In this document: piece after piece, positions 1 through 8,328 of the stretch | Numbering within the stretch: position 1 is the stretch's first letter | Layout of the letters: every line of letters begins with the position of its first letter | Assembly: GCF_002813375.1 (NCBI RefSeq) | Contig: NZ_PHUJ01000003.1 | Coordinates: forward strand, 4,588,001 to 4,652,000 | Length of the DNA stretch: 64,000 nucleotides | Source: Pseudonocardia alni | Lineage (GTDB): Bacteria; Actinomycetota; Actinomycetes; Mycobacteriales; Pseudonocardiaceae | Reading direction: 5' to 3' | Notes under the pieces: generated by a model | What the model was told of the DNA's origin: nothing | What the model saw: only the letters and a program-made list of their open reading frames with translations | Databases searched by the model: none | Position numbers and translations under genes: made by a program

Positions 1-619
1 AGCGGGTGTCGATCGACCGGTACTCACGCGGCAGCACGTACTGCGCCAGCTCGGCGAGCTGACCGGCGAGCTCGACGCCGGTGGGGCCGGCGCCGACGAC
101 CACGAAGGTCATCCACGCCTGCTTCTCCTCCTCGGTCGTCGCGACCTCGGCGAGCTCGTAGGCACCCAGGATGCGCGAGCGCAGCAGCCGGGCGTCCTCG
201 ATCGACTTCATGCCGGGCGCGTGCTCGGCCCACTCCGGGTGCCCGAAGTAGGCGTGCGTGGCGCCCGCGGCGACGACGAGGGTGTCGTAGGGCAGCACGA
301 TCCGCTGCCCGTCCGGCGCGGCCGCGTGGACGACCTTGGCCTCGAGGTCGATGTCGCCGACCTCGGCGAGCAGGGTGCGGACGTTGCTCTGCTTCTTCAG
401 CACCCGGCGCAGGGCCGGGGCGATCAGGCCGGGGGACAGGATGCCCGTCGCGACCTGGTAGAGCAGCGGCTGGAAGAGGTGGTGGTTCGTGCGGTCGACG
501 ATCGTCACGTCGACATCGGCGCCCTTGAGCGCCTTGGCGGCCTGCACACCACCGAACCCTCCGCCGACGATCACGACCTTGTGCCGGCCCTGCCGCTCGT
601 CGTGCTCTGCCGTGCTCAC
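1..619 (-). CDS. ndh: Type II NADH dehydrogenase (NDH-2), N-terminal part
   Basis: Single-subunit, non-proton-pumping NADH:quinone oxidoreductase acting at the inner face of the membrane. Only the first 206 codons lie in the window; the C-terminus runs off the left edge. The GTG start gives a protein with an FAD-binding GGGFGG glycine motif near residue 19, the NDH-2 signature NHHLFQPLLYQVATG after the first beta-alpha-beta unit, and the second dinucleotide motif VVVGAGPTGVELAG near residue 175 for NADH. It is divergent from the asparagine synthetase gene, with about 260 bp between them. Identity is secure from these motifs. The annotation is limited to the visible half, so membrane-anchoring helices at the C-terminus cannot be checked. 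Confidence 0.9.
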   Translation of the reverse strand, partial: MSTAEHDERQGRHKVVIVGGGFGGVQAAKALKGADVDVTIVDRTNHHLFQPLLYQVATGILSPGLIAPALRRVLKKQSNVRTLLAEVGDIDLEAKVVHAAAPDGQRIVLPYDTLVVAAGATHAYFGHPEWAEHAPGMKSIEDARLLRSRILGAYELAEVATTEEEKQAWMTFVVVGAGPTGVELAGQLAELAQYVLPREYRSIDTR

Positions 620-881
620 CTGAGTCCGCCCCTTGTCGGTCGGTCCTGGCGCGGCATCACCGCGCACCTGCTCGATGGCCGGTGTCGGTCCCCGCCTCCG
701 GACCCTGAGTCCTGGTGTCGGCGGTGGACGGCGGCCGTCCTGGCCGGTCTCCGACCGTACGAACCCACGGCCGCCGGGGCAATTCGGATCGCTCCGGAAA
801 CGCCTTTCAGAGTCCGAACTCACACGGTGGGGGAGCGGAAGCCGGGATGCGGGTTCGCGCGACCGTGCGACGATGGAGCCC

Positions 882-2513
882 ATGTGTGGGATCGTGGCTG
901 CGTTCGGTGGACCCACGGCGTGGCCGGGCGGTGAGCCCGCCGACCCCGGGAAGTACGAGCGGATGCTCGCCCGGGTGGCGCACCGCGGCCCCGACGACAC
1001 CGGCGTGCAGGTCGTGGGGAACGCCTGGCTCGGGCACCAACGCCTGTCGATCATGGACGTCAGCGGCGGGCACCAGCCGATGTCCGACGCCGCCCGCACC
1101 GCGTGGATCGTCGGCAACGGCGAGATCTACAACCACGAGCGCATCGCCAAGGCGTTCCCGGACGGCACGGTGCGCACCAAGTCCGACACCGAGGCCGCGC
1201 TGCACGCGGTGATGTGGGACGGCCAGGCCGCGGTCGCCTCGCTGAACGGCATGTTCGCCGTCGCCATGGGGCGCACCGACGGCGCCGGGCTCGTCGCCCG
1301 GGATCCGTTCGGCGTGAAGCCGTTGTACTGGGTGCCGCCGGCAGAGCTCCGTGACGGCGGCGGCGGTGCGTCCGGGGCTGTCCCGTACACCGCGCCGGAC
1401 CCGTCGGAGACGGTGCTGTTCGCCAGCGAGCTCCGCGCGTTCGACCCCGAGGACCGCCCGTACGTGCGCTCGTTCCCGCCCGGCTGCCTGTGGAGCCCGT
1501 CGTCGGGGCTGGTGCGGTTCGCCGACGCCGTGCCGGTCGAGGTCCGCCCGGCACGCCGCGCGATCCGCCCCGGCTGGGACGACGCGGACCTGTCCCGGGT
1601 GCGCGAGGCCGTGGTGTCCGCGGTCCGTCGCCGGATGATGTCCGACGTCGGTGTCGGCGTGTTCCTGTCCGGTGGCCTGGACTCGGCGCTGGTCGCGGCC
1701 ATCGCCGCGCAGGAGGCCCGGGCCCGAGGCGAGCAGCTGCCCACCTTCGCCGTCGGGACCGCCGAGTCCGGTGACCTGATCGCGGCCCGCAAGGTCGCCG
1801 CGCACATCGGGTCGGACCACCACGAGATCCTGGTGACCCCCGAGGACATCGCCGAGGCCCTCGACCACGCCGTCGAGGTCATCGAGCACTACGACCCGGC
1901 CCTGGTCCGCAGCGCGGTGCCCAACCTGATCCTCGCCCGCGAGGCGGCGAAGAAGGTCAAGGTCGTGCTCACCGGGGAAGGTGCCGACGAGCTGTTCGCC
2001 GGTTACTCCTACATCCACGGCCCCGAGTACGCCGACCCGGACACCCTGCAGGCCGAGCTGGTCCGCTCGCTGGAGCAGCTGCACCACCTCAACCTGCAGC
2101 GCTGCGACCGCACCACCATGTACTTCGGCCTGGAGGCCCGCGAGCCGTTCCTGGACTCCGGCCTGGTCCGGGCCGCGCTGGCGCTGCCGCCGGAGTGGAA
2201 GCAGTGCCCGGACGGCCGCCCCGAGAAGGCGATCCTGCGCGAGGCGTTCGAGGGCTGGCTGCCCGAGGACCTGCTGTGGCGCGGCAAGGAGCAGTTCGGC
2301 GACGGCTCCGGCGCCGGCACCGTGCTCGCCGAGCTGGCCGCCCGCAAGGCCGCCGCCGCGGCCGACACCGGGGTCACCGACGGGGTGCCCGAGCACCCGT
2401 CCGACTCCTGGCCGCTGCGCAGCGAGGAGGAGGTCCTCTACCACGGGATCTGGCGCTCCCACTTCGACGGGATCCGGCCGGACCACGTGCTCGGGGCGTT
2501 CGCGACGGCCTGA
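882..2513 (+). CDS. asnB: Asparagine synthetase B, glutamine-hydrolysing
   Basis: Converts aspartate, glutamine and ATP to asparagine and glutamate in the cytoplasm. The start is fixed by chemistry: translation must begin MCGI so that Cys2 becomes the N-terminal nucleophile of the Ntn glutaminase domain (residues about 1-210), so upstream in-frame starts are rejected. The ATP-pyrophosphatase motif SGGLDS is at about residue 263, and the synthetase domain carries LTGEGADELFAGY and the FLD segment of class B enzymes. At 543 residues it is a normal AsnB length. It stands alone between a divergent ndh and a convergent LCP gene. Close relatives modify cell-wall peptides or natural products, but nothing nearby suggests that here. 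Confidence 0.93.
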   Translation: MCGIVAAFGGPTAWPGGEPADPGKYERMLARVAHRGPDDTGVQVVGNAWLGHQRLSIMDVSGGHQPMSDAARTAWIVGNGEIYNHERIAKAFPDGTVRTKSDTEAALHAVMWDGQAAVASLNGMFAVAMGRTDGAGLVARDPFGVKPLYWVPPAELRDGGGGASGAVPYTAPDPSETVLFASELRAFDPEDRPYVRSFPPGCLWSPSSGLVRFADAVPVEVRPARRAIRPGWDDADLSRVREAVVSAVRRRMMSDVGVGVFLSGGLDSALVAAIAAQEARARGEQLPTFAVGTAESGDLIAARKVAAHIGSDHHEILVTPEDIAEALDHAVEVIEHYDPALVRSAVPNLILAREAAKKVKVVLTGEGADELFAGYSYIHGPEYADPDTLQAELVRSLEQLHHLNLQRCDRTTMYFGLEAREPFLDSGLVRAALALPPEWKQCPDGRPEKAILREAFEGWLPEDLLWRGKEQFGDGSGAGTVLAELAARKAAAAADTGVTDGVPEHPSDSWPLRSEEEVLYHGIWRSHFDGIRPDHVLGAFATA

Positions 2514-2526
2514 GCGGCGCTCTGCC

Positions 2527-2542
2527 CCGGTCGCCCGACCGG
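2527..2542. terminator. Small hairpin between convergent asnB and LCP genes
   Basis: A perfect 7-bp stem, CCGGTCG/CGACCGG, with a 2-nt loop lies in the 53-nt gap between two convergent stop codons. There is no T-tract on either side. It may help end transcription from both sides, but it is short and in very GC-rich DNA such hairpins arise by chance. Confidence 0.3.
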
Positions 2543-2566
2543 TGCGGCGGGCTCGGCCGCGGAGGG

Positions 2567-5563
2567 CTAGTTCTGGTCGGGACGGAGGCCGTCGACCTGA
2601 TCGGAGCCGGAGACCCCGCTCGAACCGGTCGCGGACGGGTCCTGCGACGTGCCGGGCTCGCCCCCGGCGGGGACGTCGGCCGCGCCCGTCGACGCGCAGG
2701 ACTCCTCGACCGACTGCGGCAGCGCCGCGGCCGGGTCGGGGGTCGGCGACGCGCTCGCCGAGGACGACCGCGACGACTCCGTGCTCGGGGACGGCTGCGC
2801 CGTCGGGGCGGCGAGCGCCGGGGCGGTCCCGGGCGCCGGCTCCGGGGCCGGGTCGGCGATGGCGTTGCGGACGACCTCGCGCATGTAGGAGACGTCGGGG
2901 TCGGCGGTGACGAAGTAGCCCGTCGAGGAGTTCGGGTCCGGCAGCGACGGGTCGAACGCGACGCTCTCCAGCCGGAACCCCTCGTCGGCCAGGACGGCCA
3001 GCGCGGGCAGCACCTGCTGGGGCATGTCGGTGGCGACGTTGTCCCGGGTCACCGCGGCGATGCTCTGGAACCGGGAGATCAGCTCGGTCGCGGTCGTCTG
3101 CGAGATGACCGCCTGGATCAGGCAGCGCTGGCGGCCCATCCGCTGGTAGTCGGTGCCGTCCCGGCGGGAGCGCGCGAACCACAGCGCGTCCTCGCCGCCC
3201 AGGGTCTGCACCCCGGGGCTGATGTAGCGGTCCGGGGTGACGTGCCTGCCGAACGCGGTGACGCCACCGACCGGGATCGGCTCGGGCCCGACGTTCACGG
3301 TGACTCCGCCGACGGCGTCGATCATCGAGGAGAACCCGGCCATGTTGACCTCGAGGTAGTAGTCCAGCGGCAGGCCGGTCATGTACGCGATCGAGGACTG
3401 GAGCAGGTTGATGCCCGGCGACGACGTCGGTCCCGACGGCGCGATCTCCGGGTGCTGCTCGGCATAGGCGTAGACGGCGTTGAGCAGGTAGTCGCCCGAC
3501 AACGGCTGCGACGGGTCGTGGAAGCCGTCCGGGAACTCCTCCGCGGCCGGGCTGCCCGGCGGGAACTCGGCCCGCTGGATGTTGCGGGGCAGGCTGAACA
3601 GCGTCGTCCGGCCGGAACGGGTGTCGATGCTGGCGACCATCATGGTGTCGGTACGGGTACCGGTCCGGTCGTCGCCGGCGTCGCTGCCCAGCAGCAGCAC
3701 GTTCAGCCGGGGCTTGCCCAGCGCCTCGGCCGCCGAGGTCCCGCCGCCCTGGAACAGCGAGTTCAGCAGCCCGCGCTGGGAGTTCATCAGCTCGACGCCG
3801 TAGCCGAAGGGCACGGCGACGGTGAGGCACAGCAGGGCCGCGGTCCCGGTGCCGAGGATCTTCCGGCCGAGCGGCATCCCGCGCGGCCGGGCCAGTGCGT
3901 AGGTCCGCGCGACCTGGGCGATCCAGGCGATCCCGGCGACCACCAGCGCCACCGCGATGACGGTCAGCGTGGTCGTCGACAGCAGGTTCTGGAGCAGCGT
4001 CGAGCGCCGGGCCAGGAGCACCACCGCCGCCAGCCCGACGACGATCGCGACCACCGTGCCGAGGATCAGCCCACCGGTACGACGGCGGCGCAGCGCGAGG
4101 TGTCCGCTGCCGGGCACCACGGTGGACGCCACGGTGAGTCCGAGCGCGGCGGCGAGGGTGCGCCGCGCGGGGTCGGGTGCGGCCGACCTGCCGGCGGGCG
4201 GGGACAGCGTGCTGTTCCCGTCGCGCCTCTCACCGCGGCCGCCCCGGGCCTTCGCCGCGGAGCCTCCCGCCGCCGAGCCTGCTGCGGCGGTTCCTGCTGC
4301 GGCGGTGCCTGCCGCGGCACCGGCGGCGAGACCGGTGTGCGGTGGCCGAGGAGGAGCGGAACGCGAGGTGTCGCGCGGGGCCTCCGGCGCGGACCCGCCC
4401 GGACCTGCCGGGCGTGTGTCGGCGGGGCGCCCCTGCGGTCCGTCCGGTCTGCCGGTGTCGGGCCGACCGGGGGCGCCGTCCGGGCGGGCGGTGCCGGACG
4501 ACCGCGCACCGGAGGGGGGCGCGGTGGCGCCGCCGGGCTGCCCGGTCGCGGTGGAACGGCCCGGTACGGCCTGCGGGCCGCTGTCGGGCCGGCCGTCGGA
4601 CCGAAGGTCGGGGGCACCTGGACGGGTCTCACCTGGGCGCCGGGGGCCACCCGGCGGCAACGGCCCCGGACCCGCCTGGCCCGGACCCGACCGACCCGGG
4701 CCGCTCGGGACCGCGGGGCCCCCGGGGCGCGACGGTGCGTCCGGACGCGAACCCGTGTGCGCGGACGCACCGGCGGCGCCGGGCACTGCGTCACCGGAGA
4801 CCGGGCCACCGGGCCGGCGCGGGACGATCGGCAGCTCGCCGCTGAGCCGGGCCGCGCGGTCACGCTCCTCCGGCGGGGCGTCGGGCTCGGAGGCGCGGTG
4901 CCGCCGGTGCTCCGCGGCGGTGTCCGGCCGGCCGGGGACCTTCACGGTGTCACCGATGCCACGACGGGTCGCGCGGATGGAACGGATGTCGGTGGGCCTG
5001 CTGTCGCTGTGCCCACCACGGCCCGGGGTCTCCTCCCGGGTCGGGCGGGACGACCAGGCGGCGGCCCGCCGGGCCGCGGCCCGGGCCTCGCGCTCGCGTC
5101 GGGGGAGCCAGGACTCGTCCTCGGCGGGCCGCCCGGCACCGTCCGGCGGGCCGGGGGGCCTGCCACCGGGACGCGCCGCGGGGCCGGTTCCGCGGCGCGG
5201 GTCACCGGCGGGCGGCCGTGGCGTACCGGGGGCGGGCGGACCGGGTCGTCGCCGGGGGCCCGACGGCTGCTCCTGGGGAGGCCTGCCGGACTGCGGGGAC
5301 CTGCGGTCACCGGGCCTGCCGGACTGCGGGGCCGGGGGCCCGGCGGGGCCGGGCGGTGGTGCGGCACCGCCACGGGCGGGCGGCGGGGTGTCGCGACGGT
5401 CGTTCGGCGGCGGGGTCTCACCGAGGTCCCGGGGCGGGGTGCCGCGCCGGGCCTCGTCCCGCAGGTGCGGGCGGTCGTCGCGGCGGGCGCGCTCGGGAGG
5501 GCCGGGTCGTCGTGGCCGGTCCGGACCGGTCGGGCGGGAGCCCTCCTGCGGTCGTTCGTCCAC
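2567..5563 (-). CDS. LCP (LytR-CpsA-Psr) family cell-wall ligase with very long N-terminal extension
   Basis: LCP proteins transfer polyprenyl-linked glycopolymers to peptidoglycan on the outer face of the membrane. The GTG start at 5563 is preceded by AAGGGGG at good spacing; an ATG 26 codons upstream has no comparable site. The 998-residue product is about twice the family norm. Residues 1 to about 485 are low-complexity, rich in Pro, Arg, Gly and Ser, and predicted cytoplasmic. Three hydrophobic segments follow at about 498-600, then the LCP domain at about 620-870, with LLLGSD near its start, the Arg/Asp-rich RTDTMMVASID strand, FSLPRN, and SRRDGTDYQRMGRQR. A Ser/Pro-rich extracellular tail ends the protein. 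It is monocistronic and convergent with asnB. The family call is firm; the attached polymer cannot be named. Confidence 0.88.
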   Translation of the reverse strand: MDERPQEGSRPTGPDRPRRPGPPERARRDDRPHLRDEARRGTPPRDLGETPPPNDRRDTPPPARGGAAPPPGPAGPPAPQSGRPGDRRSPQSGRPPQEQPSGPRRRPGPPAPGTPRPPAGDPRRGTGPAARPGGRPPGPPDGAGRPAEDESWLPRREREARAAARRAAAWSSRPTREETPGRGGHSDSRPTDIRSIRATRRGIGDTVKVPGRPDTAAEHRRHRASEPDAPPEERDRAARLSGELPIVPRRPGGPVSGDAVPGAAGASAHTGSRPDAPSRPGGPAVPSGPGRSGPGQAGPGPLPPGGPRRPGETRPGAPDLRSDGRPDSGPQAVPGRSTATGQPGGATAPPSGARSSGTARPDGAPGRPDTGRPDGPQGRPADTRPAGPGGSAPEAPRDTSRSAPPRPPHTGLAAGAAAGTAAAGTAAAGSAAGGSAAKARGGRGERRDGNSTLSPPAGRSAAPDPARRTLAAALGLTVASTVVPGSGHLALRRRRTGGLILGTVVAIVVGLAAVVLLARRSTLLQNLLSTTTLTVIAVALVVAGIAWIAQVARTYALARPRGMPLGRKILGTGTAALLCLTVAVPFGYGVELMNSQRGLLNSLFQGGGTSAAEALGKPRLNVLLLGSDAGDDRTGTRTDTMMVASIDTRSGRTTLFSLPRNIQRAEFPPGSPAAEEFPDGFHDPSQPLSGDYLLNAVYAYAEQHPEIAPSGPTSSPGINLLQSSIAYMTGLPLDYYLEVNMAGFSSMIDAVGGVTVNVGPEPIPVGGVTAFGRHVTPDRYISPGVQTLGGEDALWFARSRRDGTDYQRMGRQRCLIQAVISQTTATELISRFQSIAAVTRDNVATDMPQQVLPALAVLADEGFRLESVAFDPSLPDPNSSTGYFVTADPDVSYMREVVRNAIADPAPEPAPGTAPALAAPTAQPSPSTESSRSSSASASPTPDPAAALPQSVEESCASTGAADVPAGGEPGTSQDPSATGSSGVSGSDQVDGLRPDQN

Positions 5564-5752
5564 CCGGGGCACCCCCTTCACTGGTCGGCACGGGCGGGGC
5601 GGCCGTGCCGCGCGGAGGAGCCGCGGCACGTGCCTGCGCACCCGGCGGCGACGACGACGCTCGGGTCCCGGTGAGGGTACTTGCCGTGATCACGATCTCG
5701 GTGAGCGGCCACCCACCCCGGTGGGTGGCGCCGGGCAGGGCGGACATACCCG

Positions 5753-6757
5753 TCACTGGTACGACACGAAGACGGGTGACTCGGGCCGGACGGCGTAGGT
5801 CTCGCGCGGGGTGAAGGTCGGCTCGTCCTCGTCGATGAAGTTCTTCCAGCCCCACCACAGACCCGGCGGACGGGGTGCGGCGTGCAGTGCGTTCCAGGTC
5901 TCGGTCTTCTCCTGGCGGGTGCCGTAGCCGTCGGCGTGCAGCACGGTCGCGAGCTCGCGGTGGGAGGTGACCACGGTCTGCCGGTCGGAGATCATCGAGA
6001 CCCGGAACTGGTGGATGAGGAACACCTTCTGCGGCAGCTTCTTCTCGCGCACCAGCCCGGCCAGCCACTCCGAGGTCCGGTTGATCTCGGCCGCGGTCAC
6101 CGAGCCGACCTGCACGCCGTGGCGCCGGCCCGGCTCCAGCCGCCACTCGGGGTCGAGCGCGAGCCCGACGTGCGGCTGCGCGAGCAGCTCGGCGTAGCGC
6201 TTGGCCTGGGTCAGGAAGTCGGTGGTCCCGGGCTGCAGGTCCAGCACCACGTAGACGCCGGCCTTCCCGGCCTGCTCGACCCACGGTCGCAGCTCGTCGA
6301 CGCTCATCTCCGCCGAGTAGTCGCCGTCCGGGCCGGGGGCGCGGTCGGCGACCGTCGTGATGATCTCGAACGCCGGCACGACGGGCTCGCGCACGAGCGG
6401 CTGGAAGTCGGCGGCGAGGTCCTTCGCGCGGGCGATCGAGCGCGGCAGGTCCTGCTCGCCGAGGACACCCATCGACGGGGTGCCCGGGTGGCCGTAGAGC
6501 GCTGCCATCCGGCGGCCCGGGAAGACCTCGGTGCCACCCCCGGGAAGCTCCGGTACCGCGGGCGCGGCGGAGGTGGGCGCCGGTTGCGCGGGGGACGGCG
6601 GGGCGGCCGGAGCCGGGGCGGGGGCGGCGGCGCTCGCGGAGCAGCCCGCGACCAGTGCGCACGCGGTCAGGAGCGCCACGAGCAGCGCAGGCGGACGCGC
6701 GCGGCGACGACGGTTGGTGACGGACAGGACGTGCGAGGACTCACCCGAGATGGACAC
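5753..6757 (-). CDS. Predicted secreted lipoprotein of unknown function
   Basis: The first 40 residues are a lipoprotein signal: a basic start, a hydrophobic LLVALLTACALVAG core and a lipobox ending VAGC, which predicts diacylglyceryl modification and anchoring outside the membrane. An Ala/Pro-rich linker of about 30 residues follows. The remaining 260 residues are an alternating helix/strand domain with short conserved-looking patches (YGHPGTPSMGVLGE, VVLDLQPG, ALDPEW, FLIHQF, WWGWKNFIDED). The acidic and aromatic residues at strand ends resemble a TIM-barrel glycosidase-like fold, but I recognise no catalytic signature. It lies about 190 bp from the LCP gene on the same strand, so a shared promoter is uncertain. 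Function is unassigned. Confidence 0.75.
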   Translation of the reverse strand: MSISGESSHVLSVTNRRRRARPPALLVALLTACALVAGCSASAAAPAPAPAAPPSPAQPAPTSAAPAVPELPGGGTEVFPGRRMAALYGHPGTPSMGVLGEQDLPRSIARAKDLAADFQPLVREPVVPAFEIITTVADRAPGPDGDYSAEMSVDELRPWVEQAGKAGVYVVLDLQPGTTDFLTQAKRYAELLAQPHVGLALDPEWRLEPGRRHGVQVGSVTAAEINRTSEWLAGLVREKKLPQKVFLIHQFRVSMISDRQTVVTSHRELATVLHADGYGTRQEKTETWNALHAAPRPPGLWWGWKNFIDEDEPTFTPRETYAVRPESPVFVSYQ

Positions 6758-6861
6758 CGGTCACCAGGCTAGGCGACAGGATCGCGCACGGCAGAACCGA
6801 AGGTGACCGGGCGTGTCGGCCACGCGACGAGCCGTGACCCGCCGCGGTCGGCGACCCCGCG

Positions 6862-7926
6862 TCAGCGCGGGACGACGGGTCCGTCCGGGCCGTCCTCCGG
6901 CCCGCGGTGCGGACGCGGCGGACGTCCGCGCAGGATCCGCTTGAGGCCCGCGGTGTGTCGCCGGCTGACGGGCAGCTCGACCGCACCCGGCCCGTTGCCG
7001 AGGCGGACCACGTACCCCGACCCGGACATGCGCAGCTCGGTGATGAGCGGCAGCGACACCAGGTAGGCGCGGTGGATCCGCACGAACCCGGCCTCGCCCC
7101 AGCGGTCCTCCAGCACCGAGACCGGGATCCGGACCAGGTGGCTGCCCTCGCTGGTGTGCAGCCGGGCGTAGTCGCCCTGGGCCTCGACGAACCGGATCGA
7201 GGAGCGGGGGACGAGTTTCGTGGTGCCGGCCAGCTCGACCGGCACCACCTCGTCGTCGGTGGTCGCGGCGGGGGCGCCCCGGCGGGCGGCCGCGGGATCG
7301 GGCCTGCCGCCCTGCTCGACGCCGTGGCGCGGCGGTGCCGGCGGCGGGCCGCTCTCGGTCCGGCGGGCCGCGCGCAGCGCCATGGTGCGGTCCAGCGAGC
7401 CGGACAGGCGCTCGGTGCGCAGCGGCTTGAGCAGGTAGTCGACGGCGCCGACCTCGTAGGCGTCGACGGCGCGGTCGTCGTGGGCGGTCACGAACACCAC
7501 CGGCGGCGGGTCGGCCATCGCGTTCAGCACCCGGGCGAGCTCCAGGCCGTCGAGGCCGGGCATCCGGATGTCGAGGAACACCACGTCGACGGTCGGGGTG
7601 TTCGCGTCGGCCTGCGAGCCGTGCAGGATGCGCAGCGCCTCGGTGGCGTCCGGCGCGGTCAGCACGGTCGCGACCCGCTGGTCCTCGCCGAGCAGGTGCG
7701 CCAGCTCGAGCAGGGCCGGTTCCTCGTCGTCGACGGCGAGCACGGTGAGCCGTGTCCCCGCCGGGGCGGCAGGCGGTGGTTGCGGCGGCTCCGGGGCGCG
7801 GAGCTGTCCCGGGACCCCGATGGGCCGGTGGTTGCTCGCGGCGCCGTACCCGGGTTGCAGCACGTGGCCGACCGGGCCGGCGGGCGTCGCGCCCGAAGCG
7901 TGCCCACCCCGCGCGTGGCTGTACAC
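6862..7926 (-). CDS. LytTR-type response regulator
   Basis: A two-component regulator of the AlgR/AgrA/LytR class. The GTG start at 7926 is chosen because AAGGAGG sits 4 nt upstream; a start 35 codons earlier lacks this. The protein (354 aa) has a Pro-rich N-terminal leader of about 60 residues, a receiver domain at about 60-180 with acidic DDEE, the phosphoacceptor Asp in FLDIRMPG, the Thr of VTAHDD and the Lys of LLKPL, a variable linker, and a C-terminal LytTR DNA-binding domain (VEAQGDYARLHT, RIHRAYLVSL). No histidine kinase is adjacent on either side, so it is an orphan here. LytTR regulators often bind direct repeats; a 12-bp direct repeat lies upstream. Confidence 0.88.
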   Translation of the reverse strand: MYSHARGGHASGATPAGPVGHVLQPGYGAASNHRPIGVPGQLRAPEPPQPPPAAPAGTRLTVLAVDDEEPALLELAHLLGEDQRVATVLTAPDATEALRILHGSQADANTPTVDVVFLDIRMPGLDGLELARVLNAMADPPPVVFVTAHDDRAVDAYEVGAVDYLLKPLRTERLSGSLDRTMALRAARRTESGPPPAPPRHGVEQGGRPDPAAARRGAPAATTDDEVVPVELAGTTKLVPRSSIRFVEAQGDYARLHTSEGSHLVRIPVSVLEDRWGEAGFVRIHRAYLVSLPLITELRMSGSGYVVRLGNGPGAVELPVSRRHTAGLKRILRGRPPRPHRGPEDGPDGPVVPR

Positions 7927-8328
7927 GGCTCCTCCTTGCCGCGGGCACACCGCCCGCTGACCGGTGACTGCGGGCACACCGTATCGAGACAGCGGAGCGT
8001 CACCGACGGCCGGTCCGGCCTCCCGTCCCACACGATCCGGGGTGGGCCTTCGGAGTGGGCCTGACCGCGGAGCGTCACGAGTCGTGGCAGCCGGTCGTGG
8101 ACGCGGTCCGTTCTCCGGGCGTGGGACGGCGTCGTGGCTGGTCGGGCGGAGGGTCGTTCCCCCGCCGATCGGACGGGCTGCGGGCGGGTGTCATTGTGGC
8201 ACTCGGTGCCGAAACGCTACCGTGCCGTGAGACCCGCCACGTGGGACCGTCTCGTACCCGGTCGGCGTGTCGGGCCGGCCGCGACCGACGGTGGCCGGGC
8301 GCACACCTCCGACTGCGAAGGGGCAGGC
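7927..8328. promoter_or_regulatory. Divergent intergenic region, LytTR regulator and MftD-like gene
   Basis: This 402-nt gap holds no convincing gene. It must contain promoters for both divergent genes. The 12-mer GCGGAGCGTCAC occurs twice in the same orientation, at 7992-8003 and 8067-8078, 75 bp apart. A short inverted repeat GGCAC-TCG-GTGCC lies near 8198-8210. A -10 hexamer could not be chosen with confidence on either strand. Confidence 0.4.

Noticed and set aside
807-3830. Long open frames antisense to asnB, LCP and many other genes
   Set aside because: In DNA this GC-rich, antisense and off-frame open frames are common. Their translations are Arg/Pro/Gly-rich without motifs and they lack ribosome sites.
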